From JASHPR01 sp963833885 (GTDB lineage Bacteria; Actinomycetota; Actinomycetes; Streptosporangiales; Streptosporangiaceae): DNA of 64,000 nt. The notes under the pieces are model-generated. The model had not been told where the DNA came from and did no database searches. It saw only the letters and a list, made by a program, of their open reading frames with translations. The stretch covers positions 578,795 through 642,794 of the forward strand of contig CAWHZU010000019.1 in the NCBI GenBank assembly GCA_963833885.1, read 5' to 3'. Below are positions 1-7,117 of this stretch, piece by piece. Both the position numbers and the translations under genes were made by a program. Numbering within the stretch: the first letter of the stretch is position 1; each line of letters starts with the position of its first letter.

Positions 1-947
1 CTGCTGACCTGGCCCAGCGAGTCGCCGGTGACCAGGGCAGCCGCGCGCAGCCGCCGGGCCAGTGCCTCGCCGGTCTTGAGCATCAGCCGCCGCTGCGCCA
101 TGATCTGCAGTCTGCCCGCTCCCGAGGACGCCACCTTTTGCTGCGTCCGCCCGAAAGCGACCACGAACAGCCGTGATCCGCCCTGGAACTTGTCCAGCTC
201 CCGGACCAGGCCGTACGCCTTGTACACCGACTCGGGCCCGGTCAGCGGCATGCCGGAGAAGTGCAGGAAGCTGCAGCGCAGGCCGCGCCGCATCATCCGG
301 TAGGCGGCCACCGGCGAGTCGATGCCGCCGGACATCAGCACCAGCGCGCGGCCGCTCATGCTGACCGGAAGCCCGCCCTGGCCCGGCAACCCCTCGGTGA
401 ACACGAACACCTCGGACTGATCGACCTCCACGAACACGGTGGTGTCCGGGTGGGACAGGTTGACCGGGTAGCCGTACGCCTCCTGGATCCTCGCGCCGAT
501 CAGGGTGGCGAGCTGCGATGAGTTCATCGGGAAGCGCTTGTCCCGGCGCCTGGCCCGGACCGCGAAGCTGCCCGGGCGGCCGGCGGTGAGCTGCACGGCG
601 GCGGCCACCGCCGCCTCGGGGTCCTTGTCGACGCGCACCGCGCGGCAGACCCGGGACAGGCCCATGACGTTGCGCATCCGCTCGGCCAGCAGGTCGGCAG
701 TTTCCGCCGCGGCCTCCCCCGCATCCAGCACCCGCAGCACGATTACGCCCTCGCGCTGCCAGATCTGCACCCGGACATCGAGGTCGCGGGTGGCCCGCCT
801 GATGTTCTCGTGCAGCAGCCGCTCGAACTGCTGCCGGTTCTTGCCCTTGAGCACGATCTCGCCGAGCTTCAGCAGAACGCACGGCTCGTGCAGTGCGCCC
901 TCGACGCCACTGCACGCGTCGCGGGAGGTTAGGGGCAGCGCGGACAT
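1..947 (-). CDS. thiI: tRNA 4-thiouridine sulfurtransferase ThiI (3' end outside window)
   Basis: This gene runs off the left edge of the window; 315 N-terminal residues are visible. ThiI transfers sulfur to tRNA uridine 8 and, in many bacteria, to ThiS for thiamine thiazole synthesis. The N-terminal region carries a KLGEIVLKGKNRQQFE segment typical of the ThiI ferredoxin-like/THUMP part. Near residue 204 there is a PP-loop ATP pyrophosphatase signature, LMSGGIDSPVAAYRM. The start is an ATG that leaves only a short AAGG upstream, so it is a reasonable but not certain choice. It is transcribed away from the neighbouring aldo/keto reductase. Whether a C-terminal rhodanese domain exists cannot be seen. 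Confidence 0.9.
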   Translation of the reverse strand, partial: MSALPLTSRDACSGVEGALHEPCVLLKLGEIVLKGKNRQQFERLLHENIRRATRDLDVRVQIWQREGVIVLRVLDAGEAAAETADLLAERMRNVMGLSRVCRAVRVDKDPEAAVAAAVQLTAGRPGSFAVRARRRDKRFPMNSSQLATLIGARIQEAYGYPVNLSHPDTTVFVEVDQSEVFVFTEGLPGQGGLPVSMSGRALVLMSGGIDSPVAAYRMMRRGLRCSFLHFSGMPLTGPESVYKAYGLVRELDKFQGGSRLFVVAFGRTQQKVASSGAGRLQIMAQRRLMLKTGEALARRLRAAALVTGDSLGQVS

Positions 948-1075
948 CCTTACAGTCTGCCAGCACCTGGACGGGAGGCGGACTGCGTCTCCCGCCCGGC
1001 ATGGGTTAACTTGCCGGTACCGGGCAGGCTTTGCGGTTGAGCCATGCCACCAATCCAGTGCGGAGGAAAGCCATC

Positions 1076-1912
1076 GTGACCGCGGTACCAGACATCATGC
1101 TGAACAACGGCAACACCATCCCCCAGTTCGGCTTCGGCGTGTTCCTGGTTGAGCCGAAGGACACGTCCGAGGCCGTGACCGCCGCCCTGCAGGCCGGCTA
1201 CCGGCACGTCGACACCGCGGAGATGTACGGCAACGAGCGGGAGGTCGGCCAGGCCATCGCCAAATCCGGCCTCGACCGCGGGGACGTGTTTGTCACCAGC
1301 AAGCTGGGCAACGACAGCCACCGTCCCGATGACGCACGCCGGGCCTTCGACGGCACGCTGGAGGCCATCGGGTCCGACTACATCGACCTGTTCCTGATCC
1401 ACTGGCCGCTTCCCACCAGGTACGACGGCGACTACGTGTCCACGTGGCAGGCGCTGGAGGAGTTCTACCGGGACGGCCGGGCTCGCTCGATCGGCGTCTC
1501 GAACTTCCAGCCGCACCACCTGCGGCGGCTGCACACCGAGTGCGAAATCCCGCCGGCCGTCAACCAGATCGAGGTCCACCCGTACTTCGGCCAGGATGAC
1601 GTCCGGGCGTTCTGCGGCGAGCACCAGATCGCCGTCGAGGCGTGGGCGCCGCTGGCCCAAGGCGCGGTGCTCGGCGACCCGACAATCGACTCGATCGCGC
1701 GCCGGGTCGGCAAGACCCCGGCTCAGGTGGTGCTGCGCTGGCACATCGAGCGCGGCGACATCGTCTTCCCCAAGTCCGTGACGCCCGCCCGCATCAAGGA
1801 GAACATCGACATCTTCGACTTCGAGCTTTCCGGCGAAGACGTCGAGGCGATCAGCGCACTGAACCGGGACGACCGCAGCGGCCCCAACCCGGACAAGTTC
1901 GACGGCTCCTGA
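1076..1912 (+). CDS. Aldo/keto reductase (AKR5-like)
   Basis: This is a 278-residue NADPH-dependent aldo/keto reductase of the 2,5-diketo-D-gluconate reductase type, reducing small aldehydes or ketones in the cytoplasm. The TIM-barrel catalytic tetrad is visible: Asp and Tyr in HVDTAEMYGNE, Lys in VTSKLGN, and His in LFLIHWPLP. The C-terminal IVFPKSVTPARIKEN segment matches the NADPH 2'-phosphate site. I chose the GTG start because GGAGGA lies 8 bases upstream; a TTG farther upstream has no such site. The last codons and stop lie inside a 27-bp tandem duplication. The substrate cannot be predicted. Confidence 0.88.
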   Translation: MTAVPDIMLNNGNTIPQFGFGVFLVEPKDTSEAVTAALQAGYRHVDTAEMYGNEREVGQAIAKSGLDRGDVFVTSKLGNDSHRPDDARRAFDGTLEAIGSDYIDLFLIHWPLPTRYDGDYVSTWQALEEFYRDGRARSIGVSNFQPHHLRRLHTECEIPPAVNQIEVHPYFGQDDVRAFCGEHQIAVEAWAPLAQGAVLGDPTIDSIARRVGKTPAQVVLRWHIERGDIVFPKSVTPARIKENIDIFDFELSGEDVEAISALNRDDRSGPNPDKFDGS

Positions 1913-1957
1913 CGCCTTCGGCTGGGCCAAGGCTCCTGATGCCCTCGGCTGGGCCAA
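1904..1957. repeat. 27-bp tandem duplication across the end of the aldo/keto reductase gene
   Basis: Two adjacent 27-base units agree at 25 positions. The first unit contains the last codons and the TGA stop of the reductase; the second repeats them after the stop. This looks like a recent slippage or duplication at the 3' end of the gene. Confidence 0.8.
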
Positions 1958-1965
1958 TTAGTGTC

Positions 1966-2007
1966 GTGGGTCCCAAGCTGTTCCTCTTGCAACAGCTTGG
2001 GACCCAC
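1966..2007. terminator. Perfect 17-bp hairpin, putative terminator
   Basis: GTGGGTCCCAAGCTGTT is followed by an 8-base loop and its exact reverse complement. The right arm can also pair with a GGGTCCCA copy at about 2020-2027, giving a second, mutually exclusive stem. It lies about 50 bases after the reductase stop. There is no clear T-tract, so factor-independent termination is likely but unproven. Confidence 0.65.
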
Positions 2008-2077
2008 CACCCTATTGAGGGTCCCACAAGAATCCGGCATATCCGGCATCTAGAGCGCCTGGCTGACCCGGCGAGTG

Positions 2078-2129
2078 GCAGCGCCGGCTCGTTGCTGTCG
2101 TCCTAGCAGCGCCGGCTCGTTGCTGTCGT
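2078..2129. repeat. 24-bp direct repeat, period 28
   Basis: A 24-base unit beginning GCAGCGCCGGCTCG is present twice with a 4-base spacer and no mismatches. It is intergenic, with no recognised function. It resembles the other short tandem duplications in this window. Confidence 0.8.
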
Positions 2130-2267
2130 TCGGGGCGCGGAGACGCGGGAAGGGTGCCGTGCTTGCCAACTCCGGGGTGAGTTGGAATCCTCGTCGGGTG
2201 GACGGGGCGCCGCATCCGGCCACATCATCGGGGTGACTAGCAGGGTAGAAGTGCGAAGGGGGGGCGG

Positions 2268-3206
2268 ATGACCGGGACTGCCGGAGGCTGGTTCGCGCCG
2301 ATGCCGCCGTGGCCGGCCGGGGCCGCGTGGATCGGCGGGCAGTACTGCCCGATCGAGGACGCCAAGATCTCCGTGCTCGACCTCGGGGTCACCCGCTCGG
2401 ATGCCGCCTACGACGTGGTGCACGTATGGCGGCGGCGCTTCTACCGGCTGGACGACCATCTCGACCGGTTCACGGCGAGCATGGCGCGGCTGCGGCTCGA
2501 CCCCGGTTGCGGCCGGGCCGAGATCGAGGCGGCCCTGCACGGATGCGTCCGGCTGGCGGGCCTGCGCGAGGCCTACGTGTCGATGACCTGCACCCGCGGC
2601 CGGGTCGCCGCTGGCAGCCGGGACCTGCGCACCGCCCGGGCCACGTTCTACTGCTATGCCGTGCCGTTTGTGTGGATCTGTACGCCGCAGCAGCAGGCCG
2701 CGGGCGTGAGCATGCGGATCAGCGACATGACCCGGATCCCGCCGCAGAGCGTCGACCCGACCGTGAAGAACTACCACTGGCTCGACATGGACGTGGCCCA
2801 GCTCGAGGCGTACGACCACGATGCCCAACTCGTCGTGCTCCGCGACGCCTCGGGCGCGATCGCCGAGGGGCCGGGCTACAACGTGTTCGCGCGTGTGGAC
2901 GGGCGGTGGCTGACCCCGGCAAGCGGCACGCTGCAGGGCATCACCCGGCGCTCGGTGATCGAGATCGCCGACGAGGCCGGCGAGCCGGTTGAGCAGGCCC
3001 GGTTGACCGCCGATGACCTGCGCCGGGCCACCGAGGTGCTGGTCACCTCCACCGCCGGGGGGATCATGCCGGTCACGAAGGTGGACGGCAAGCCGGTTGG
3101 CGACGGCCAGCCCGGCCCGCTGACCGCGAAACTGCAGGACCAGTACTGGCGCCGCCACGAGGATCCGCGGTTTTCCACCCCGGTCCGCTACGACGAGCAC
3201 GAGTGA
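2268..3206 (+). CDS. Class IV PLP aminotransferase (BCAT / D-amino-acid aminotransferase family)
   Basis: This 312-residue protein has the fold-type IV PLP aminotransferase pattern. The N-terminal part contains VLDLGVTRSDAAYDVV and DHLDRF. The Schiff-base lysine is in TVKNYHWLDM. AIAEGPGYNVF carries the glutamate that contacts the PLP ring nitrogen, and TLQGITR and STAGGIMPV hold the phosphate-binding loops. The family includes branched-chain and D-alanine aminotransferases and aminodeoxychorismate lyases, and the sequence does not decide among them. A G-rich site precedes the ATG. The stop overlaps the start of the next gene by 4 bases, so the two are probably co-transcribed. Confidence 0.85.
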   Translation: MTGTAGGWFAPMPPWPAGAAWIGGQYCPIEDAKISVLDLGVTRSDAAYDVVHVWRRRFYRLDDHLDRFTASMARLRLDPGCGRAEIEAALHGCVRLAGLREAYVSMTCTRGRVAAGSRDLRTARATFYCYAVPFVWICTPQQQAAGVSMRISDMTRIPPQSVDPTVKNYHWLDMDVAQLEAYDHDAQLVVLRDASGAIAEGPGYNVFARVDGRWLTPASGTLQGITRRSVIEIADEAGEPVEQARLTADDLRRATEVLVTSTAGGIMPVTKVDGKPVGDGQPGPLTAKLQDQYWRRHEDPRFSTPVRYDEHE

Positions 3207-3631
3207 GCGCCACGGAGCCGAGCTACCCGGCCGACCCGCGGGTCGACGCCTACATCGACGCCCTGCCCGGCTGGCAGCAGCCCATCTGCCGCGAGGTCCG
3301 CGGCCTGGTGCACGCGGCCGACCCCGAGGTGGCCGAGACGATCAAGCGCACCAGGCAGCCTTACTTCGTGCTGGACGGCAACGTCTGCGCCCTGCTGGCG
3401 GCGAAGGACCACGTCAACGTGTTCCTCTACGACGGCGCGATGGTCCCGGACCCGGACGGCATCATCACCGGCGGGCACGGCAACAAGACCGCCCGCACCA
3501 TGGCCGTCCGCGAGGGCGAGACCATCAACGCCGCCGCGCTCACCGCGATGTTCCGGCAGATCATCGCCAACAACCGGGCCGGCGGCTGGCGCGAGCTGAA
3601 GCGCGACGCGGAGTCAGGGACCGCCGGGTAG
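3203..3631 (+). CDS. DUF1801 domain protein
   Basis: This 142-residue protein has the DUF1801 fold (YdhG/frataxin-like). Typical features are IDALPGWQQPICREVRGLV near the N-terminus and a central ETIKRTRQPYF segment. Its start GTG overlaps the TGA of the aminotransferase gene, so translation is likely coupled. The molecular function of the family is not established. It has no transmembrane segment or signal peptide. Confidence 0.8.
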   Translation: MSATEPSYPADPRVDAYIDALPGWQQPICREVRGLVHAADPEVAETIKRTRQPYFVLDGNVCALLAAKDHVNVFLYDGAMVPDPDGIITGGHGNKTARTMAVREGETINAAALTAMFRQIIANNRAGGWRELKRDAESGTAG

Positions 3632-3634
3632 CGG

Positions 3635-4324
3635 TCAGCTCTTGGTGGCGTAGACCACGCAGCCTCGCATGGTCAGCGTCAGCGGCAGGCCGAGCGTGGC
3701 GGCGGCGCTGGCGGCCGCCTGCACGCTCATCCCGTGGCAGCGCATGAAGCTGGCCGCGTGGTCGGTGGTCGACAGCGTGGTCAGCGGCCCGTCCCACGGG
3801 GCGACGTCCAGCCGGTCCCCCGGCTCGCTGAACACCGAGCCGACGATGGCGGGGGCATCCTCGGCGTCAAACGTGGACCGGGCGCCCCAGGTGGCCAGCA
3901 CGCCGGCCAGTTCCGGCGCGCTGTCGCGGGCCGGGGCGCAGGCAGCGAACAGGCCGCCGCGGCGCAGCACCCGCCGGGCCTCGCCGACCGGCCTTAACGG
4001 GTCGTCGTAGTGGTAGAGCGTGTACAGCGCGGCCACCGCGTCGACCCGCGCATCGGCAACGGGAAGCCTGGCACCGTCGGCCAGCACCGCCGGGCGCGGC
4101 GCAAGCGCGAGCATCGCCGGCGACAGGTCGACAAGCACGCAGCGGATCGACAGGGCGGGCAGCAGGCGGGCCAGGCTGCCGTTGCCGCCGCCGACGTCGA
4201 GCACCGTTCGCGCCCCAGCGGCGGCGAACCGGGCCGCCACGTACGGGTGCACGTCGTCGTGCGGCCACCCGGTACCGGACAGGAACCGCTCCGGGTCCGC
4301 GTCGTAGTCTCTCGGTACCGTCAC
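3635..4324 (-). CDS. Class I SAM-dependent methyltransferase
   Basis: This 229-residue methyltransferase has motif I TVLDVGGGNGSLARLLP (SAM binding), the acidic loop VLVDLSPAM, and ALYTLYHYDD as motif IV. It resembles the ubiquinone/menaquinone-type Methyltransf_11 group. I chose a GTG with GGAGG 7 bases upstream; a longer GTG start 13 codons earlier has no such site. It is convergent with the DUF1801 gene and divergent from the isochorismatase-like gene. The substrate is unknown. Confidence 0.85.
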   Translation of the reverse strand: MTVPRDYDADPERFLSGTGWPHDDVHPYVAARFAAAGARTVLDVGGGNGSLARLLPALSIRCVLVDLSPAMLALAPRPAVLADGARLPVADARVDAVAALYTLYHYDDPLRPVGEARRVLRRGGLFAACAPARDSAPELAGVLATWGARSTFDAEDAPAIVGSVFSEPGDRLDVAPWDGPLTTLSTTDHAASFMRCHGMSVQAAASAAATLGLPLTLTMRGCVVYATKS

Positions 4325-4406
4325 CGTCGTGCCTCCAGCCTCGGCTGCCAGGCCGACGCCCACCGCCGAAGGCTATCCATCTAGCGATCGTGAGGACCAC
4401 ACAAAT

Positions 4407-4982
4407 ATGGACGCGACCGTACTGCTGGTGATGGACGTCCAGCGGGGCATCGTCGAGCGCTTTTCTGGCGACGGCGGTTACCTGCCGCGGCTGGCCGGCG
4501 CGATCGGCGCCGCCCGCGCCGCCGGGATCCCGGTGATCTACGTGGTCGTCGGATTCCGCCCTGGCTACCCCGAGGTCAGCGCCAGGAACAAGAGCTTTTC
4601 CACGGTCGCGTCGGCCGGCCGGTTCGCGGCCGGTGACCCGTCGGCCGAGATCCATCCCGCGGTCGCGCCCGGCGACGGGGACCTGATCGTCACCAAGCGC
4701 CGGGTATCCGCGTTCGCCGGCAGCGACCTGGACGTGCTGCTGCGCGGCCTCGGCGCCGGCACGCTGGTGCTGGCCGGCATCGCCACCAGCGGTGTGGTGC
4801 TTTCCACGCTGCGGCAGGCCGCCGACCTGGACTACCGGCTGGTCGTGCTCGCGGACGGCTGCCTGGACGCCGATCCCGAGGTGCACCAGGTGCTGACCGG
4901 GAAGGTGTTCCCGCGCCAGGCCGACGTGCTCACGGTGGCCGAGTGGACGGCTCAGCTGACGTCGGCGGGGACGGCGGGCTAG
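4407..4982 (+). CDS. Isochorismatase-like hydrolase lacking the catalytic cysteine
   Basis: This 191-residue protein has the isochorismatase/cysteine-hydrolase fold. The catalytic Asp is in LLVMDVQRGI and the Lys in DLIVTKRRVSAF. The nucleophile loop reads GIATSGVVLSTLRQA, where cysteine-dependent amidases have Cys in place of one of the valines. Isochorismatases such as EntB also lack the cysteine, so an ether-cleaving or non-thiol activity is more likely than amidase activity. TGAGGA lies about 10 bases before the ATG. Its 3' end overlaps the convergent MFS gene by about 50 bases. Confidence 0.8.
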   Translation: MDATVLLVMDVQRGIVERFSGDGGYLPRLAGAIGAARAAGIPVIYVVVGFRPGYPEVSARNKSFSTVASAGRFAAGDPSAEIHPAVAPGDGDLIVTKRRVSAFAGSDLDVLLRGLGAGTLVLAGIATSGVVLSTLRQAADLDYRLVVLADGCLDADPEVHQVLTGKVFPRQADVLTVAEWTAQLTSAGTAG

Positions 4983-5799
4983 ACCGGCGCGGGCCCGGCG
5001 GCCGGGACGTCGCGGCCCGCCGGACCAGCAGGACGGCCGCGGCGATGCCCGCCAGCGCAACGGTGGCTAGCCCGGAGGCGAGCAGCGTTGCCGAGGGGCC
5101 GATGGCGGCCACCAGCGGGCCGCCGAGCACGCCGGGGCCGGCGTGCAGCACCCGGGCCACGTAGACCGGCACCGCGACCTCGACCGGCCCGTACCGGCCG
5201 TAGAACACCGCGCACGTCACCGTGATCCCGAACACGGACGGCCGGCGGGCGAGATCACGCAGCGCCCGGTGCATGCCCTGCCCGGGCCCGGCCGGCGGCG
5301 GCGGTCGCCGGACCCTCCGGCTGATCAGTACCGCCACCACGAGCACCAGATAACTCAAGGCGTCCGCCCCGAACGCGACGCCAGCGCCTGCCGTGGCGAT
5401 CGCCAGGCCGGCCAGGCCAGGTCCGATGATCGTGGCGGCGAAGCTGGTCAGCGTGATCAGCGAGTTGCCCGCCACCCGCTGGGCCTCCGGCAGCAACTCG
5501 GCGACCGAGGCGACGGCGCCGGTCACGCCGAGCAGGCCGAGCAGCGACGAGACGCCGAGCAGCGCTACGTACCAGGCCGGGGTGAGCAGCCCGGCGTCCC
5601 GCCCGCGGGACAGCTCGATGGCCAGCCAGGAGATCGCCACCGCGGCCATTCCGTCCCCGATCGCGGAGCATGCGTAGCCTGCCAGCAGGGTGGCGAACGA
5701 CGGCGATCGCAACGCGGCCCGTACCCCGGTGCCGGGCCTGCGGCCAGGCGGCGGCATACGGCCGGACGGCGGCATACCGCCGGGCTGCGGATGCTCCAT
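4930..5799 (-). CDS. MFS transporter with internal deletions (possibly non-functional)
   Basis: This 289-residue protein is clearly from an MFS efflux family but is about 120 residues short. The first helix (LLAGYACSAIGDGMAAVAIS) is followed almost directly by the segment normally around helix 4 (TPAWYVALLGVSSLLG ... VAELLPEAQRVAGNSL). The loop with the GxLaDRxxRR motif A is missing. Later, ARVLHAGPGVLG runs straight into GGPLVAAIGPSATLL, which normally sits near helix 11. Both gaps keep the reading frame. About seven helices remain. The ATG start leaves the palindrome at 5816-5833 in its promoter. It could be a decayed gene; a true short transporter is less likely. Confidence 0.65.
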   Translation of the reverse strand: MEHPQPGGMPPSGRMPPPGRRPGTGVRAALRSPSFATLLAGYACSAIGDGMAAVAISWLAIELSRGRDAGLLTPAWYVALLGVSSLLGLLGVTGAVASVAELLPEAQRVAGNSLITLTSFAATIIGPGLAGLAIATAGAGVAFGADALSYLVLVVAVLISRRVRRPPPPAGPGQGMHRALRDLARRPSVFGITVTCAVFYGRYGPVEVAVPVYVARVLHAGPGVLGGPLVAAIGPSATLLASGLATVALAGIAAAVLLVRRAATSRPPGPRRSSPPSPPTSAEPSTRPP

Positions 5800-5806
5800 T
5801 CCCGGT

Positions 5807-5837
5807 ACTGTCGTGCTTCGAGTCGACTCGAAGTCAA
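5807..5837 (-). promoter_or_regulatory. SoxR-box-like palindrome in a MerR-type promoter
   Basis: CTTCGAGTCGACTCGAAG (5816-5833) is a perfect 18-bp palindrome. It matches the known SoxR box CCTCAAGTTAACTTGAGG at 12 of 18 positions. On the minus strand it sits between TTGACT (5832-5837, a near-perfect -35) and GACAGT (5807-5812, a weak -10). The 19-base spacer is the long spacing typical of MerR-family activated promoters. It would drive the MFS gene and could also repress the regulator gene. Confidence 0.65.
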
Positions 5838-5864
5838 GCTCTTCTTCCGGACGGAGGCGGGCCG

Positions 5865-6293
5865 GTGCGCGCAACGGGTCGCATGCTGCCGATCGGTGCC
5901 GTCGCCGAGCGCTACGGCGGGCCGGCTACGACGCTGCGCTACTGGGAGCAGGCCGGCCTGCTGCCAGCCCAGGAGCGGGCGGGCGGCCAGCGCCGCTATG
6001 ACCTGGACGCGACCCGGCGCATCAAGTTCATCCGGATGGCGTCCAGGGCCGGGCTGAGCCTGGCCGACATCAAGACCCTGCTGGCCGGGCACCTGGACCG
6101 AAGCCCGACGTTCACCGACTGGGCGGCGGCGGCCCGGGACCAGCTCGCCGCCATCGACCAGCGGATCGCCGACCTCGGCCGCCTCAGGGCCACGATCGAG
6201 GAATGCCTGGCCTGCGGATGCCAGCACACCAGGCGCTGCAAGCTGCTCAGCACGCCGCCGCGGCGGCCGCAGAGTCGGCCTCGGCGTCCGTGA
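5865..6293 (+). CDS. soxR: SoxR-like MerR-family redox regulator
   Basis: This 142-residue regulator has an N-terminal MerR winged helix-turn-helix (IGAVAERYGGPATTLRYWEQ, then GGQRRYD), a dimerisation helix, and a C-terminal cysteine cluster CLACGCQHTRRC. That CX2CXCX5C pattern is the [2Fe-2S] ligand set of SoxR. SoxR senses redox-active compounds and superoxide and activates promoters with a long spacer. The GTG start has GGAGG 7 bases upstream. The divergent MFS gene and the palindrome between them fit a regulator-efflux pair. The iron-sulfur role rests on the motif alone. Confidence 0.82.
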   Translation: MRATGRMLPIGAVAERYGGPATTLRYWEQAGLLPAQERAGGQRRYDLDATRRIKFIRMASRAGLSLADIKTLLAGHLDRSPTFTDWAAAARDQLAAIDQRIADLGRLRATIEECLACGCQHTRRCKLLSTPPRRPQSRPRRP

Positions 6294-6349
6294 TCGCCGG
6301 CTGCGCTGCTGTTACCGTGAACGTAGCGGGAGGTGAGGATGACGGGCCG

Positions 6350-7072
6350 ATGCAGCTGATTGTGATGTACGAGTCGCAGACCTGGCACGTCCGCCCGGAG
6401 CAGGAGCAGCCGTTCAGCTTCGGCCGGGCGCCGACGTGCACTGCTGTGCTCCCCGCGGATGACCGGGGGGTGTCCCGCAGCGCCGGGAGCCTGCGGTTCC
6501 ACGACCGGTCCTGGTGGCTGCATAACGACAGCAGTTCCTCCGTGCTGAGCCTGCTAGGCGACCGCGGCTTCCGGGTCGACCTGCCGCCCGGCCTCGCGGT
6601 GCCGCTGCAGCAGTGGCACGCGAAGGTGACCGTGAACGGCGCGCTCGGCCGTTATACCCTCCGGCTGCGACTGCCCGATCTGGACGACGTGGCCGAACCC
6701 GACCGGAAGCCGGTGCCCCAGGAGCGCGCAGTGACGATCACCCGGTACCGGGTCACGCTGACCGATACTGACCGGATGGTCCTGGCGGCCCGGTTCGAGG
6801 AGTACCTGACCTGGCGGCACGCTGGCGATCCCGCGCCGCGCAGCGCCAGGGAAACGGCGGAGCGGATCGGCTGGGAGCCGCACACGGTCACCAAGCGGTG
6901 CGAGAACATCAGGGACCGGTACCTGAAGCTCGGCGCTCCCGGGCTGCGCGGGGCGCGCGCCCTGGAGGAGCTGGCGCTGCTGCTGATCTCGACCGGTGAG
7001 CTGACGGCGGCGGATCTGCGGCGCCTGCCGGCCGAGACGTCGCCAAGTGGGGCGCCGCCGGGAGTCCGGTAG
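6350..7072 (+). CDS. FHA-domain protein with C-terminal helical DNA-binding-like region
   Basis: This 240-residue protein begins with a forkhead-associated domain: FSFGRAPTC, then DRGVSRSAGSLRF and a WWLHNDSSSS strand, which place the phosphothreonine-binding loops. The C-terminal half (LTDTDRMVLAARFEEYL ... SARETAERIGWEPHTVTKR) resembles a helix-turn-helix. Actinobacteria have many such proteins, probably linking Ser/Thr kinase signals to another process. The ATG was chosen, with GAGG 11 bases upstream; a GTG 11 codons earlier is possible. No kinase gene is adjacent. Confidence 0.75.
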   Translation: MQLIVMYESQTWHVRPEQEQPFSFGRAPTCTAVLPADDRGVSRSAGSLRFHDRSWWLHNDSSSSVLSLLGDRGFRVDLPPGLAVPLQQWHAKVTVNGALGRYTLRLRLPDLDDVAEPDRKPVPQERAVTITRYRVTLTDTDRMVLAARFEEYLTWRHAGDPAPRSARETAERIGWEPHTVTKRCENIRDRYLKLGAPGLRGARALEELALLLISTGELTAADLRRLPAETSPSGAPPGVR

Positions 7073-7117
7073 CCTGCCTGGCGTGACAGGCAGCCCAACC
7101 GGTGCGGGCCGGGCGCG

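Larger units (their letters stand above)
1913..2267. other. Gene-free interval rich in repeats and hairpins
   Basis: There are 355 bases between the reductase and aminotransferase genes. The interval holds the second copy of a 27-bp duplication, a 17-bp perfect hairpin, a 24-bp direct repeat, and the leader of the aminotransferase with a G-rich ribosome binding site. Open frames across it lack coding character and were not called. Confidence 0.6.

Noticed and set aside
950..1957. Minus-strand frame opposite the aldo/keto reductase
   Set aside because: No family motif is present, and it would overlap a gene with a clear catalytic tetrad and ribosome binding site.
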